This document shows, piece by piece, positions 9,001-17,969 of a DNA stretch of 64,000 nt. The notes under the pieces were generated by a model. That model saw only the letters and a list, made by a program, of their open reading frames with translations, made no database searches and was not told where the DNA came from. Location of the stretch: the NCBI RefSeq assembly GCF_009834915.1, contig NZ_WVHS01000002.1:620001-684000 (forward strand), written 5' to 3'. The DNA is from Hufsiella ginkgonis. Lineage in GTDB: Bacteria > Bacteroidota > Bacteroidia > Sphingobacteriales > Sphingobacteriaceae. Each line of letters starts with the position of its first letter. The first letter of the stretch is position 1. Position numbers and translations under genes: made by a program.

Positions 9001-11027
9001 TGTACCTTAAAATCCTGTTTACGATTCCCGGTTATCCGGTCCATGCCTGAGCCAATTTCATCCAGGTGTGTATAACGCGTCACGGCGTAACGAAACCATA
9101 CATCTACGTGGCGGGAGAGCCTGAACCTCAGATTTATGTAAAAACGCGTACCGCTATTTTGGAAGGCCGGTACCGAATACCCATACAAAATATCGTTCTC
9201 GTAAGCGTATACACGGGAATTAAATGAAGGCGTATCAAAAACCGCGAAGCGCATATTGCCTGAAAATCGCGATCCTGCCGGTGCAGCCACAAGATCCTGG
9301 AACATCAGGTAACCGGATTCGGCCGTCGCCGGTCCTTTAGCATACCTTACCCACTCGACCCTGTTGCGAATCTCCAGGTTCCTGGCGAGTTGAAGATCGG
9401 CCTCCAGGCGACAATTACGCTTTTCAACAGGTTGCAGAAAAGTAACGGGCGTATTTTCGTCGCCATTCTCCTCTTTCTTCCTGTTACGATACCTAAAACT
9501 GATCTTTAACGATTTCTTGTAATTATAATTAAGCTGCACGAACTGTTCGTAGCCCTGTGATGGTCCGTCCACCCGGTACCTTAACCAGGGAAACTTAAAA
9601 TAATCCGTATAAGCCTGCAGCTCCAGGTTCCTGTTAAGCGAGATAGACAACCCTTCATAGAGCCCTTTTTCGTTAACCGCGGTACTAGCCTCAGAGACCG
9701 CCTGGTTAAAAAATGAATGGAAATCTTCCTGGTAATTTCTATATAGGACTACCATCGCAATCCCGGGTGAAAGACTTGCTATCGCCCCACAAACGCCGGC
9801 ACCGCCACCCGGATCGCTCTGTGCTGCCTCACCAAAGAAATAAGTATTCCGCCAATTGCACTGAAAGTAAAAGCCATTGTTAACCAGCGAATTACCAGAA
9901 AAAGCATATTTGCTATATTGATAATTACCGGCGGCAATGGAATGATTAAATCTTGTATAATAATTAATGACACCGATTGAAAAATGGGGGGCGGCATATA
10001 CCAGGTTAACTCCCGTCAACCGATGGGTGAGCATTCCCTTTCGATCGGTCTCTGTCCCGGTGCGATGCAACCCGGTCTTGCTGATGGTAGAAACTTCCTT
10101 ATTTTCACCTTCAACTTCCGCATCTTCGTTTCTCGAAGAAATAAATGTAGTAACACCAAATCGTTTCCAGCTTACCGAAGTGGCTGCTCCCCTGAAGAAT
10201 AGTACTTCACCGGCAGAGGAATAGGGTTTCAGTCCTGTTCCCTGCCGGGGAATGGTGGAAATTGCGCCACCTTTTCCAAACGAAGTGCCTGACCATAAAG
10301 AGAGACCTTGCCCGAATTGAAGACTGTAATCTCCGAGAACTATTTTTGTATGGTTCTGCCTGACGAAGATATTTCCCGAGTAAAAATCGAAACCGGCATG
10401 CTGCTTTCCCGAAAAGAATTCTTCCCCAGGATCTTTTTCCATGGTCATCGATACCCCTAACAAGTTCCCGTACTTATAGCGGTACCGGACGGACAGCCGC
10501 GCGGGCGACCCAGGATAAGCACTTACACCGCTGTCGTTGCGGAGATAACCTTGCTGACGTTCAACGATACGACCATAGCTCATCAGCATCTCGTGTTCGC
10601 CGTGCGTGATCATTTTCCCTAAGGTCAATTTACTGAGAGGGTTTACCGGGTGAAGCGCAATAAAAGGTAACATCAGCCTGATCACATCCAGTCCAAAGCC
10701 ATCTAATCCCTGCAGTTCCAGCAGGTCGATAAAAGCGCCGTGCTCGCTTCGATGCGATAAAAGAGCGTTCACCTGCAGGGGAGACAGGAAGCCTAGTTCC
10801 GCCAGCTCGGACCTCGCAGCATCATTCAGATCAACCGGGTGTTTGCGGAGGTAAGCAAGGTGTTCTGCCAGTACTGTATAATCCGCGCTTTCATTTCCAT
10901 ATTCCGCGGCAGCTTCCAACGCTTCTTGTATCGATGGATCTTCGGCGGGGTTATTTTGAGCGGCACCTGTTACCCCCGCGATCAGCAAAAGCGCCATTAC
11001 CTTCAGGACGATCAAATTAGAATTCAT
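8982..11027 (-). CDS. Helix-hairpin-helix protein with predicted beta-barrel C-terminus
   Basis: A 681-residue exported protein. A signal peptide (residues 1-23, ending GAAQ) is followed by tandem helix-hairpin-helix segments (residues about 55-130) with PVDLNDAARSELAELGFLSPLQV and LLELQGLDGFG, similar in kind to the ComEA DNA-binding domain. From about residue 140 to the end the sequence is a succession of alternating aromatic/polar strands, as in an outer-membrane barrel. It sits between a PorV/PorQ-like gene (11 nt overlap) and comEC (19 nt overlap). The HHH part is seen directly. The barrel and a role in DNA capture or passage across the outer membrane are inferences. Similar genes are common in Bacteroidota but poorly characterised. 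Confidence 0.72.
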   Translation of the reverse strand: MNSNLIVLKVMALLLIAGVTGAAQNNPAEDPSIQEALEAAAEYGNESADYTVLAEHLAYLRKHPVDLNDAARSELAELGFLSPLQVNALLSHRSEHGAFIDLLELQGLDGFGLDVIRLMLPFIALHPVNPLSKLTLGKMITHGEHEMLMSYGRIVERQQGYLRNDSGVSAYPGSPARLSVRYRYKYGNLLGVSMTMEKDPGEEFFSGKQHAGFDFYSGNIFVRQNHTKIVLGDYSLQFGQGLSLWSGTSFGKGGAISTIPRQGTGLKPYSSAGEVLFFRGAATSVSWKRFGVTTFISSRNEDAEVEGENKEVSTISKTGLHRTGTETDRKGMLTHRLTGVNLVYAAPHFSIGVINYYTRFNHSIAAGNYQYSKYAFSGNSLVNNGFYFQCNWRNTYFFGEAAQSDPGGGAGVCGAIASLSPGIAMVVLYRNYQEDFHSFFNQAVSEASTAVNEKGLYEGLSISLNRNLELQAYTDYFKFPWLRYRVDGPSQGYEQFVQLNYNYKKSLKISFRYRNRKKEENGDENTPVTFLQPVEKRNCRLEADLQLARNLEIRNRVEWVRYAKGPATAESGYLMFQDLVAAPAGSRFSGNMRFAVFDTPSFNSRVYAYENDILYGYSVPAFQNSGTRFYINLRFRLSRHVDVWFRYAVTRYTHLDEIGSGMDRITGNRKQDFKVQCRFAL

Positions 11028-11820
11028 AACTGATCGATATTTGAGATGAATTGCCCAGGTCAGAACGTATAATGGCCGCGGTATCTATCTTAAATTGCCT
11101 ATACTGAAACCCGGCCCCGCCGGAATAATGAACGGATCCGGTGGTAACGCCTCCCCGAAGCGCAAACCACCTGGCCGGTGTATACTCCAATCCGTAACAC
11201 CACTCGGTTTCCCCGTCGAGCGTTTTCTGAAGTGCAGATGTAACCAGTACCTTGTCGGAGAAAAAACATGATCCTCCAAAACCTATCTTTACGGGGATAC
11301 CTGATGAGAGTTCCCGCACATAACTATTACGAGCGGGATTTGAGACCTGTGCGCCAAACACATACCGCTTGTTCAAAACGTACTGCACTCCCCAGTCTGC
11401 AGACCATGCGGATGCCGTTCCGTAACCTGTTACAGCAACCTGGTGGTAGTTAAAATTTGCTCCTATCAATAACTTCGGGCCGAATCGCTTTCCCACGGCG
11501 AGTCCCGCACGCTGCTCTTTATATCCCGCAAATCCATAACTCCTGATATGTATACCAGTGGTATAACTTTTAACCGGGACCAATATCGCGGCCGCTTGCG
11601 TAGAAAGCACGGGATCCGTCAATATTGATTCCGAAGATACCAGTAATACCGCCTTCCGTATCGCCGCCAACCCCGCGGGGTTCGATATAAGGCTCCATTC
11701 ATCCCGAACGGATACTCCCGACCCTCCCAGGGCACACAACCGTGCGCCCGCATTTGATTGCCCCATTAAATCGGCGGCGCAACCAATAGCGCAAACCGAA
11801 AACAAATACCATTTTGACAT
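11017..11820 (-). CDS. PorV/PorQ-like outer-membrane barrel protein
   Basis: A 267-residue protein with a signal peptide (residues 1-20) and the N-terminal ALGGSGVSVRDEWSLISNPAGLA stretch typical of the PorV/PorQ (UPF0164-like) family. The rest is beta-rich with regularly spaced aromatic residues and ends in Phe, the usual last residue of outer-membrane barrels. Family members include type IX secretion components, but many paralogues are unrelated to secretion, so I do not assign it to that system. It is the first gene of the minus-strand run leading to comEC and overlaps the next gene by 11 nt. Confidence 0.7.
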   Translation of the reverse strand: MSKWYLFSVCAIGCAADLMGQSNAGARLCALGGSGVSVRDEWSLISNPAGLAAIRKAVLLVSSESILTDPVLSTQAAAILVPVKSYTTGIHIRSYGFAGYKEQRAGLAVGKRFGPKLLIGANFNYHQVAVTGYGTASAWSADWGVQYVLNKRYVFGAQVSNPARNSYVRELSSGIPVKIGFGGSCFFSDKVLVTSALQKTLDGETEWCYGLEYTPARWFALRGGVTTGSVHYSGGAGFQYRQFKIDTAAIIRSDLGNSSQISISYEF

Positions 11821-11940
11821 CTCAAATAATTTTCTTCAAAATTAATTAATAACACAAATAAGCAATAAAATTGTTAATAAATTTATCCGTAACATTTATT
11901 ATCCACATTCATCTAAGTGTTAATAAACCCAATAAACCAG

Positions 11941-12600
11941 ATGAAAAAAATCATACTAAGTGCGCTAGCCTTCGTATTTGCCACAGCGGCATTCGCACAG
12001 GAGAAAATCAAAGAGGGTACGATCATTTACACCGTCGAATACCAGTTACCGGACGCAATGAAGCCTTATGCATCTTTTTTTCCGCGCGAAGCAACCGTAT
12101 ATTTCAAAGGTGACTCCGCGAAAAGTGTGCAGGTATCCACCCGGTCGACTACGTCCGTAATTACCGATATCAATGCTTCATTTATGCGCCTGCTGTTAGA
12201 GGCTGGTGTTAAGAAGGTATACGTCAGCTTTACGCCGGCCCAACAGGAAGAAGGATTAATGGCGCTCCCCGAATATGCTTATACCGCCGGAACCGAGACA
12301 AAAACTATCGGTGGCTATAAAGCATTAAAATACGACCAGAAGAACAAAAAGACCGGGGTATCCAGTGAAGCCTGGTTTACGAAAGATGTTTCCGTGGTAC
12401 AAAACTCCCTGACCGCCCAGATCGACGAATCGTTAGGTTTACCACTTGTCTTTACGGCTGCGCAAGCCAACGGATTGACTATCAAAGTAACCTTCAAGGA
12501 ACTTAAAGCCGGCCCTGTTGCTGCGGGCACGTTTTCCACACCGAAGGATTTCCAATCGATCGCTATACAAGATCTCACTAAAATAATGACCGGTGGTTAA
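11941..12600 (+). CDS. Secreted protein of unknown function (DUF4412/GLPGLI-like)
   Basis: A 219-residue protein starting at ATG 11941, with a clear signal peptide (lysines, hydrophobic core, AFAQ cleavage site near residue 20). After cleavage it begins with EGTIIYTVEYQLPDAM. A later GGYKALKYDQ segment and a WFTKDVSV stretch resemble the GLPGLI/DUF4412 family of small periplasmic or outer-membrane-associated beta proteins in Bacteroidota. The family has no established function. The upstream region (11821-11940) is AT-rich and divergent to the PorV-like gene. An alternative start 24 nt upstream is less likely because it would precede the signal-peptide lysines. Confidence 0.65.
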   Translation: MKKIILSALAFVFATAAFAQEKIKEGTIIYTVEYQLPDAMKPYASFFPREATVYFKGDSAKSVQVSTRSTTSVITDINASFMRLLLEAGVKKVYVSFTPAQQEEGLMALPEYAYTAGTETKTIGGYKALKYDQKNKKTGVSSEAWFTKDVSVVQNSLTAQIDESLGLPLVFTAAQANGLTIKVTFKELKAGPVAAGTFSTPKDFQSIAIQDLTKIMTGG

Positions 12601-12648
12601 CCGGTCCTAACATTTGTATCAAGGCTTTTCAACACCTGCATAAAACAG

Positions 12649-12656
12649 TATTTTTG
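12649..12656 (+). promoter_or_regulatory. Putative -7 box for LTA-synthase-like gene
   Basis: TATTTTTG matches TAnnTTTG exactly and ends 5 nt before the ATG, so a transcript from it would have an extremely short or absent leader. Confidence 0.35.
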
Positions 12657-12661
12657 CGGCG

Positions 12662-14527
12662 ATGTTGAAAAGTCTTGTTGTTTTAGGCCGCTATTTTCTT
12701 TTTTGGCTGGTCTTTTTTTTTCTCGACCGGGTCCTGTTCCTGGTTTATTTCCCATCCCGGCTAAAAGGACTGCCGGCGCTCGAGATTTCAAAAACGTTTA
12801 TCTACGGTTTGTGGATGGACGTCTCCATGACCGGTTATATTTGCGTGCTACCTTTATTGGGATTTTTCTTTGCCTGGACAAATCCCAAATTGGAGATTTC
12901 AAAAAAGCCGCTGCAGATCTACACCCGGTTTTGGGTAGCGATATTTGGGATCCTCACGATCGCAAACTTTAACATCTACCGGGAATGGAGTACCAAGATC
13001 AATTTTAAGGCGCTTGACTTCCTGTTCAGCACGCCAAACGAAGCCTTCGCGTCGAGCGCATCCTCCCCGATCTTTTACTCTTTCCTGATCTTCTTTGCGT
13101 TTGCCGCCATAATATTGTGGCTGGAGAAGAAGATCATTATTTACAAGGTACCTGCGTATCCTAAACCGTGGATCCGCGTGGCCTGCTGCGTTTTACTGGC
13201 AGGTATTAATTTCCTGGCGATCCGCGGCGGCTGGCAACTGTCGCCGATGAACGAAAGCATGGCTTATTTTTCCGACAAGCCCTTCCTGAACCACGCGGCC
13301 ATTAATACGGAATGGACACTGATGCGCGACATCCTGAAAAACAAATACGGGAAAAAGAATCCCTATAACTATTTCGCACCCAAAGAATCTGCCCGGGTTG
13401 TCGCTGACCTCTTCAAAACCGACCCGGATAGCAGTCGTATCAATATACTTAGCAATAACCGGCCGAATGTGGTGATCATCATATTAGAAAGTTACACCGC
13501 TGACGTGGTTGAATATCTGGGTGGCGAAAAGGGCATCGATCCTAATATGGAGGCGCTTGGGAAGCAAGGTATTCGCTTTACCAATGCATACGCCGCCGGC
13601 GACCGGACCGATAAAGGCATGATCGCCGTGCTCAGCGGTTTTCCTTCACAGGCGATCAGGAGTATCATCAACTTTAATTCGAAACAAGAGCATCTCCCCG
13701 CTCTTTCCCGTGAGCTTTCATCAAATGGGTACCATACCTCCTTCTATTATGGCGGTGAAAGCGAGTTTTTCAATGTGAAATCGTATATGCTGAGCCATTC
13801 CGTAAAACGACTTGTGGATAAACACGCTTTTAACAGCGCGGATATGAACTCGAAATGGGGTGCCTATGATCACGTGGTTTTTAACAAACAATTACTGGAC
13901 CTGGAAAAAGAACCGCAGCCATTTTTCTCCACCCTGCTAACCCTTACTAACCACGAACCGTTTGAACTTCCCGTTGCTTCGAAGTTTCCGGGGAAAGATA
14001 TTCCTAACAAGTTCAGGAGTACGGCATTCTATGCAGACTCCTGCCTGGGAGATTATTTTCGAAAGGCGAAGAAAGCGCCATGGTATCACAACACATTGTT
14101 CGTAATAGTAGCCGACCACGGACATCACTTGCCTAAAGAGCAGTACGAGATCCATGACCCCCACCGTTTCCGCATTCCTTTGCTGGTGGTCGGAGAACCC
14201 ATTAAAGAGTCCTTTAAAGGTAAGGTGGCCGATAAGATCATGAGTCAAACCGACATCGCCGCTACGTTGCTTGGGCAACTGAACCTTCCGTCTGCCTCAT
14301 TTAAGTGGAGTAAGGATGTATTTAACCCCGGCACGCCCGCTTTCGCATTTTACAACTGGGATAATGGATTCGGTTTTGCGACACCCCAACAGACCATTTC
14401 TTTCGACAATATTGGCAAACACCTGATCTACCGGAAGAACAAAGTTGATAAAAAAACAGATGACTCCCTTTCCAGGGTTGGCAAAGCTTGTATGCAGCAG
14501 GTATTTAGCGACTATATGAACTATTAA
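12662..14527 (+). CDS. LTA synthase family sulfatase-fold membrane protein
   Basis: A 621-residue protein. The N-terminal 200 residues hold about five transmembrane helices. The C-terminal part is an extracytoplasmic alkaline-phosphatase/sulfatase fold with IILESYTADV (metal-binding Glu), GDRTDKGMIAVLSG (presumed nucleophile Thr), a WGAYDH segment and ADHGHHLP (metal ligands Asp and His). Gram-positive homologues make lipoteichoic acid. In Bacteroidota these enzymes are thought to transfer phosphoglycerol- or phosphoethanolamine-like groups to envelope glycans, but the substrate here is unknown. The stop codon region overlaps the convergent ferritin-like gene by 4 nt. Confidence 0.85.
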   Translation: MLKSLVVLGRYFLFWLVFFFLDRVLFLVYFPSRLKGLPALEISKTFIYGLWMDVSMTGYICVLPLLGFFFAWTNPKLEISKKPLQIYTRFWVAIFGILTIANFNIYREWSTKINFKALDFLFSTPNEAFASSASSPIFYSFLIFFAFAAIILWLEKKIIIYKVPAYPKPWIRVACCVLLAGINFLAIRGGWQLSPMNESMAYFSDKPFLNHAAINTEWTLMRDILKNKYGKKNPYNYFAPKESARVVADLFKTDPDSSRINILSNNRPNVVIIILESYTADVVEYLGGEKGIDPNMEALGKQGIRFTNAYAAGDRTDKGMIAVLSGFPSQAIRSIINFNSKQEHLPALSRELSSNGYHTSFYYGGESEFFNVKSYMLSHSVKRLVDKHAFNSADMNSKWGAYDHVVFNKQLLDLEKEPQPFFSTLLTLTNHEPFELPVASKFPGKDIPNKFRSTAFYADSCLGDYFRKAKKAPWYHNTLFVIVADHGHHLPKEQYEIHDPHRFRIPLLVVGEPIKESFKGKVADKIMSQTDIAATLLGQLNLPSASFKWSKDVFNPGTPAFAFYNWDNGFGFATPQQTISFDNIGKHLIYRKNKVDKKTDDSLSRVGKACMQQVFSDYMNY

Positions 14528-15129
14528 GCGACGATCTTCAGCGCTTGCAACCAATCATTGAAAAGCCGGGTCTCGATTTCCACAGCAACATCCGCGAATT
14601 GTTCCCACTCTGTGGAAAACAACCGGAGCTGGTGGAGCATTTCCTCGAGGTGCCCCTCCTCTTCCAGGATGATCGACTTCACATTCACCTTGCTGCCGGT
14701 TTCCTCAAGCACCTCCTGGTAAACGGGATAAAGCGCATCCGCACGCACCTCAATCGCGTAGGTAACCAATAGGTATGCGGCAAAGCGAAGCTCCGCGCCC
14801 GAGAGACTTAACGTTGCTTTTAGATACCGGCAAACCTCTACGTCCAGTTTGTTCAGGTAAAAGCGGCTTTCTCCGGGTGCGAGCAAGTACTCATCGCGGT
14901 AGTCCGGGCAAGTTACCGGGGATAGCTTATCGATCTGTTTTTTTAGATAGTAAGCGTGCCGGTGTTCTTCTGCCGCGTGTTTTAAGATGATCAAGGTAAC
15001 CGCAGTTTTATGTTCCGAAGCCGAGATCTTGCGTGCCCCGGTATTTTCCATCAACGAAAGTGTATTCAGCCAACGCGCATGCCGCACAGGATTATTTACA
15101 ATTGGTTGAAGGATCGATTTAAGCTCCAT
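14524..15129 (-). CDS. Predicted diiron ferritin-like protein next to bioA
   Basis: A 201-residue, all-helical protein that I cannot assign to a named family. It contains the complete diiron carboxylate pattern of ferritin-like four-helix bundles: Glu28 (helix A), Glu55-x-x-His58 in AAEEHRHAYY (helix B), Glu127 in YAIEVRAD (helix C) and Glu157-x-x-His160 in LEEEGHLEEM (helix D). No signal peptide or membrane segment is present, so it is cytosolic. It lies 23 nt downstream of bioA and is the last gene of a four-gene minus-strand run. A role in iron handling, oxygen chemistry or a biotin-linked oxidation are all possible; the location only suggests the last. Confidence 0.7.
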   Translation of the reverse strand: MELKSILQPIVNNPVRHARWLNTLSLMENTGARKISASEHKTAVTLIILKHAAEEHRHAYYLKKQIDKLSPVTCPDYRDEYLLAPGESRFYLNKLDVEVCRYLKATLSLSGAELRFAAYLLVTYAIEVRADALYPVYQEVLEETGSKVNVKSIILEEEGHLEEMLHQLRLFSTEWEQFADVAVEIETRLFNDWLQALKIVA

Positions 15130-15152
15130 AAAGTAAATGTTGATAACTATTG

Positions 15153-16448
15153 TTAAAACCGGGCCAGTGCCTCTTCGATTTTGGTGTAAATATAGTCCAG
15201 CTCCTTTTCATTAATACAATAAGGAGGCATCACATAAATAATATTTCCGAGGGGACGAAGTATGATGCCTTCGCCCAGGAAGAAATTGTACAGTTCGTCT
15301 CTTAAACTATTAAAATAAGAGGTATCGCCGCCGGTTTCCCATTCAAGCGCAAGGATAGTCCCGGTATGGCGCACTTCCTTAAGCTTAGGGTGACCGTTGA
15401 TCTTCTCCTTAAACGACCCGTGTTTTTCCACAACCAGTTTAATGTTACTGCGCGTTTCTTCCTCTTGCAGGATATCAAGGCTGGCGAGCGCGGATGCGCA
15501 GGCTACCGGGTTGGCAGTAAAAGAATGCCCGTGGAACAGCGTTTTGAGCTTATCATCCGAGAGAAAAGCGCGATAAATGCGATCGGTGCAAGAAGTGACG
15601 CCCAATGCCATCGTTCCGCCGGTCAGCCCTTTTGAGAGACACATAATATCGGCGCGGTTCACAAGGTGCTCCATGGCAAAAAGCTTGCCGGTACGGCCGA
15701 ACCCCGTCATCACTTCATCAGCTATTACCAGGATGTCGTTTTCTTTGCAGATGGCAACCAGTTCATCCAGGTGTCCCGGGTCGTGCATCAGCATTCCTCC
15801 TGCCCCTTGTACCAGGGGCTCGAAGATCAGGGCTGCAGCCTTTCCTTTCAAGGCGGTTACCTGCTTACGGATTGCCGCGAGATTTTCGCCATTGGGTGCA
15901 TCTATATGGTCAACCCCGAACAGCAGCCGGTCAAACGGACCGGTAAACGCACTGCGGGCGCTCACGGCCATCGCCCCGAACGTATCGCCATGATACGAAT
16001 TTTTAAGCGCGATCACCCTGGTGCGCTGCTCACCCTGGTTGGCCCAAAACTGGAAGCACATTTTAAGCGCCACTTCCACCGCGGTAGAGCCGTTATCCGA
16101 ATAAAAGATCTTTTGCTGCCCGGAAGGTAATATGCCTATCAAACGCTCTGCCAGCGCAACCGCACCCGGATGTGTAAACCCGGCAAAAATAACATGCTCC
16201 AACGTGTGCAGCTGTTCTGCTACCCTGGCCGCAATGTATGGATGTGAATGTCCATGGATATTTACCCACCACGATGATACGGCGTCGATATACCGGTTTC
16301 CAAGTTCATCTTCCAGGTAAACGCCGCTCCCTTTAACGATAGGAATAGGCGGAAGCGCCGTTTTCATTTGGGTGTACGGGTGCCAGATAACGGACTGGTC
16401 GCGGCTTACTAACGACGAACGGGACCGTTCAAATTCATTCATGATCAA
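15153..16448 (-). CDS. bioA: Adenosylmethionine--8-amino-7-oxononanoate aminotransferase
   Basis: PLP-dependent class III aminotransferase of 431 residues that converts 8-amino-7-oxononanoate to 7,8-diaminononanoate in biotin synthesis, using S-adenosylmethionine as amino donor. Features visible are WHPYTQMK near residue 20, the SSWWVNIHGHSHPYI segment, the DEVMTGFGRTG PLP-binding loop and LSKGLTGG with the presumed Schiff-base lysine. WHPYTQ and SSWW are characteristic of BioA rather than other class III enzymes. The start overlaps the NUDIX gene by 14 nt; an in-frame Met at codon 3 is an equally good start. No other biotin gene is in the window. Confidence 0.93.
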   Translation of the reverse strand: MIMNEFERSRSSLVSRDQSVIWHPYTQMKTALPPIPIVKGSGVYLEDELGNRYIDAVSSWWVNIHGHSHPYIAARVAEQLHTLEHVIFAGFTHPGAVALAERLIGILPSGQQKIFYSDNGSTAVEVALKMCFQFWANQGEQRTRVIALKNSYHGDTFGAMAVSARSAFTGPFDRLLFGVDHIDAPNGENLAAIRKQVTALKGKAAALIFEPLVQGAGGMLMHDPGHLDELVAICKENDILVIADEVMTGFGRTGKLFAMEHLVNRADIMCLSKGLTGGTMALGVTSCTDRIYRAFLSDDKLKTLFHGHSFTANPVACASALASLDILQEEETRSNIKLVVEKHGSFKEKINGHPKLKEVRHTGTILALEWETGGDTSYFNSLRDELYNFFLGEGIILRPLGNIIYVMPPYCINEKELDYIYTKIEEALARF

Positions 16449-16911
16449 TATAATTTGGTAAACTGCCCAGGTTAAAGCTTTCCTGCAGGAGTTCGATCAC
16501 CCGTTGGTCGGTTGGGAAGGTGGCGTCATCGCCGCACAGCTCCGGGATCGGTCGCCAGCGAAACGCCTGCAAAATATCGCCCGTACCGTCAAAGTCAAAT
16601 ATCTTATCCTTGAAATTGAGGTTTAATTCATGCAAGGGGCGCACCAGGTAGTATACGCTGATGATCTGGCTTTCATTAAATGCCGATTTCACAAAAAAAT
16701 CCGTTGTGTAAAAGTGACGGAGCACCTCGATATCCGCCTGGCATTCCTCCATAAACTCGCGTTTGAGGCCATCGGCCAACCCCTCCCCGTATTCGAGTCC
16801 TCCGCCCGGGAACTTGCTGAAACGAACTCCATATTCTTCTTCATCGCTGATAAGCACCTGGTTGAAACGGTTGATCAGCAGGCCGTACACCCTTACGTTA
16901 AAAAGATACAT
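16435..16911 (-). CDS. NUDIX hydrolase
   Basis: A 158-residue protein with a NUDIX box in the GGGLEYGEG...REFMEECQ region (residues about 36-57), which gives the GX5EX7REUXEE core with its metal-binding glutamates. The family hydrolyses nucleoside diphosphates linked to another moiety; the substrate cannot be read from sequence. It is encoded between a CDF transporter (14 nt gap) and bioA (14 nt overlap), so it is probably part of one transcript. The short C-terminal extension contains a WRPIPEL stretch seen in several Bacteroidota NUDIX proteins. Confidence 0.88.
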   Translation of the reverse strand: MYLFNVRVYGLLINRFNQVLISDEEEYGVRFSKFPGGGLEYGEGLADGLKREFMEECQADIEVLRHFYTTDFFVKSAFNESQIISVYYLVRPLHELNLNFKDKIFDFDGTGDILQAFRWRPIPELCGDDATFPTDQRVIELLQESFNLGSLPNYIDHE

Positions 16912-16925
16912 AACAGCTCGTCGGT

Positions 16926-17900
16926 TTATTCAAAATGTTTGTGGTTACGCGTTACGTTATTCATTGTCCACACAATATCCAGCCTTTGTTCCTCGCTTCG
17001 TACAGGGCAGCCTTTCACCCTGCAATAATGGCAACAAGCCGGCAGACATGGGTCGGCATGAATAAAAAACTCCGTCCTGATACTGCTCTTCTCGTTCACT
17101 ACGGCATCGATCTGCGAAATCTCTTCGTGAACGTGGTTCAGGTCAAGGTAATAGGGCAACGTTACATGGCAATCTATATGAAGCTCATGCCCGTATTGCT
17201 GTGTGCGCAGGTTATGCACGTCTATCCAGGCATCGTGCCGGTTGGCATTCAACACATTCACCAGGCTCGTCACTTTCTCGAAGTCCGATTCATCCATTAG
17301 CCCTGCCACGGACCTCCGGACCAGCTTATAGCCGTTAAAAATTATATACACGCCCAACCCGATGGAAATGACGCTATCGAGGTAATTTATCTTAGTAACA
17401 ACGATCAGCAACAGGCCGATAACGAGACCTAAGCTGCTGTAAGCATCGGTTTGGAGGTGCTTACCGTCGGCATATAACGTAAAGGAGTGATATTTTTTAC
17501 TTTCTTTGACGAGAAAATATCCCAAAACAAAGTTAATGACACCCGTGAAAGCTATGATCAACGCGCCATCCATCAGGTCTTTAACCGCTTCCGGGTAGAA
17601 CAAATTATACACAGACTTAAATATCACCAGTATCCCGGCGGTAAGGATCAGCGCACCCTCTACAAACATGGAAAAGAACTCTACCTTACCATGCCCGTAA
17701 GGGTGATTTACATCCCTCGGCTGTGCCGAAAGGTAAATACTATAAAAGGCGAAAGCGCTGGCAAGCACGTTCACGATGCTCTCCGCTGCATCGGTAAGGA
17801 TGGCATTGGAGGAAGTGATCATGTAAGCGCCGAATTTTCCCAGCATCAGCAAGGCGCTGACGACTAGGGAAAGAAGAATAATTTTTTTCGGTGAATGCAA
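16926..17900 (-). CDS. Cation diffusion facilitator family transporter with cysteine-rich C-terminus
   Basis: A 324-residue inner-membrane cation/proton antiporter. Six transmembrane helices lie in residues 1-210, with the metal-site segments SSNAILTDAAES in helix 2 and DGKHLQTDAYSS in helix 5, and the NHPYGHGKVE loop typical of CDF proteins. A cytosolic ferredoxin-like domain follows, with HDAWIDVHNLRTQQYG and HELHIDCHV. The last 45 residues carry an unusual cluster, CLPACCHYCRVKGC, five cysteines plus a histidine that could bind metal. The transported ion is uncertain (Zn, Fe, Mn or Co). It heads the run containing NUDIX, bioA and the diiron protein. Confidence 0.87.
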   Translation of the reverse strand: MHSPKKIILLSLVVSALLMLGKFGAYMITSSNAILTDAAESIVNVLASAFAFYSIYLSAQPRDVNHPYGHGKVEFFSMFVEGALILTAGILVIFKSVYNLFYPEAVKDLMDGALIIAFTGVINFVLGYFLVKESKKYHSFTLYADGKHLQTDAYSSLGLVIGLLLIVVTKINYLDSVISIGLGVYIIFNGYKLVRRSVAGLMDESDFEKVTSLVNVLNANRHDAWIDVHNLRTQQYGHELHIDCHVTLPYYLDLNHVHEEISQIDAVVNEKSSIRTEFFIHADPCLPACCHYCRVKGCPVRSEEQRLDIVWTMNNVTRNHKHFE

Positions 17901-17920
17901 ACTACTGTTTAAAACAAGTG

Positions 17921-17928
17921 CAAAGCTA
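17921..17928 (-). promoter_or_regulatory. Putative -7 box upstream of the CDF gene
   Basis: Minus-strand TAGCTTTG matches TAnnTTTG exactly, 20 nt before the ATG. It could drive the CDF-NUDIX-bioA-ferritin-like run. No clear -33 box. Confidence 0.45.
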
Positions 17929-17969
17929 ATCTATTCTTATAATCGTATATAATTGTTTACGACACAATC

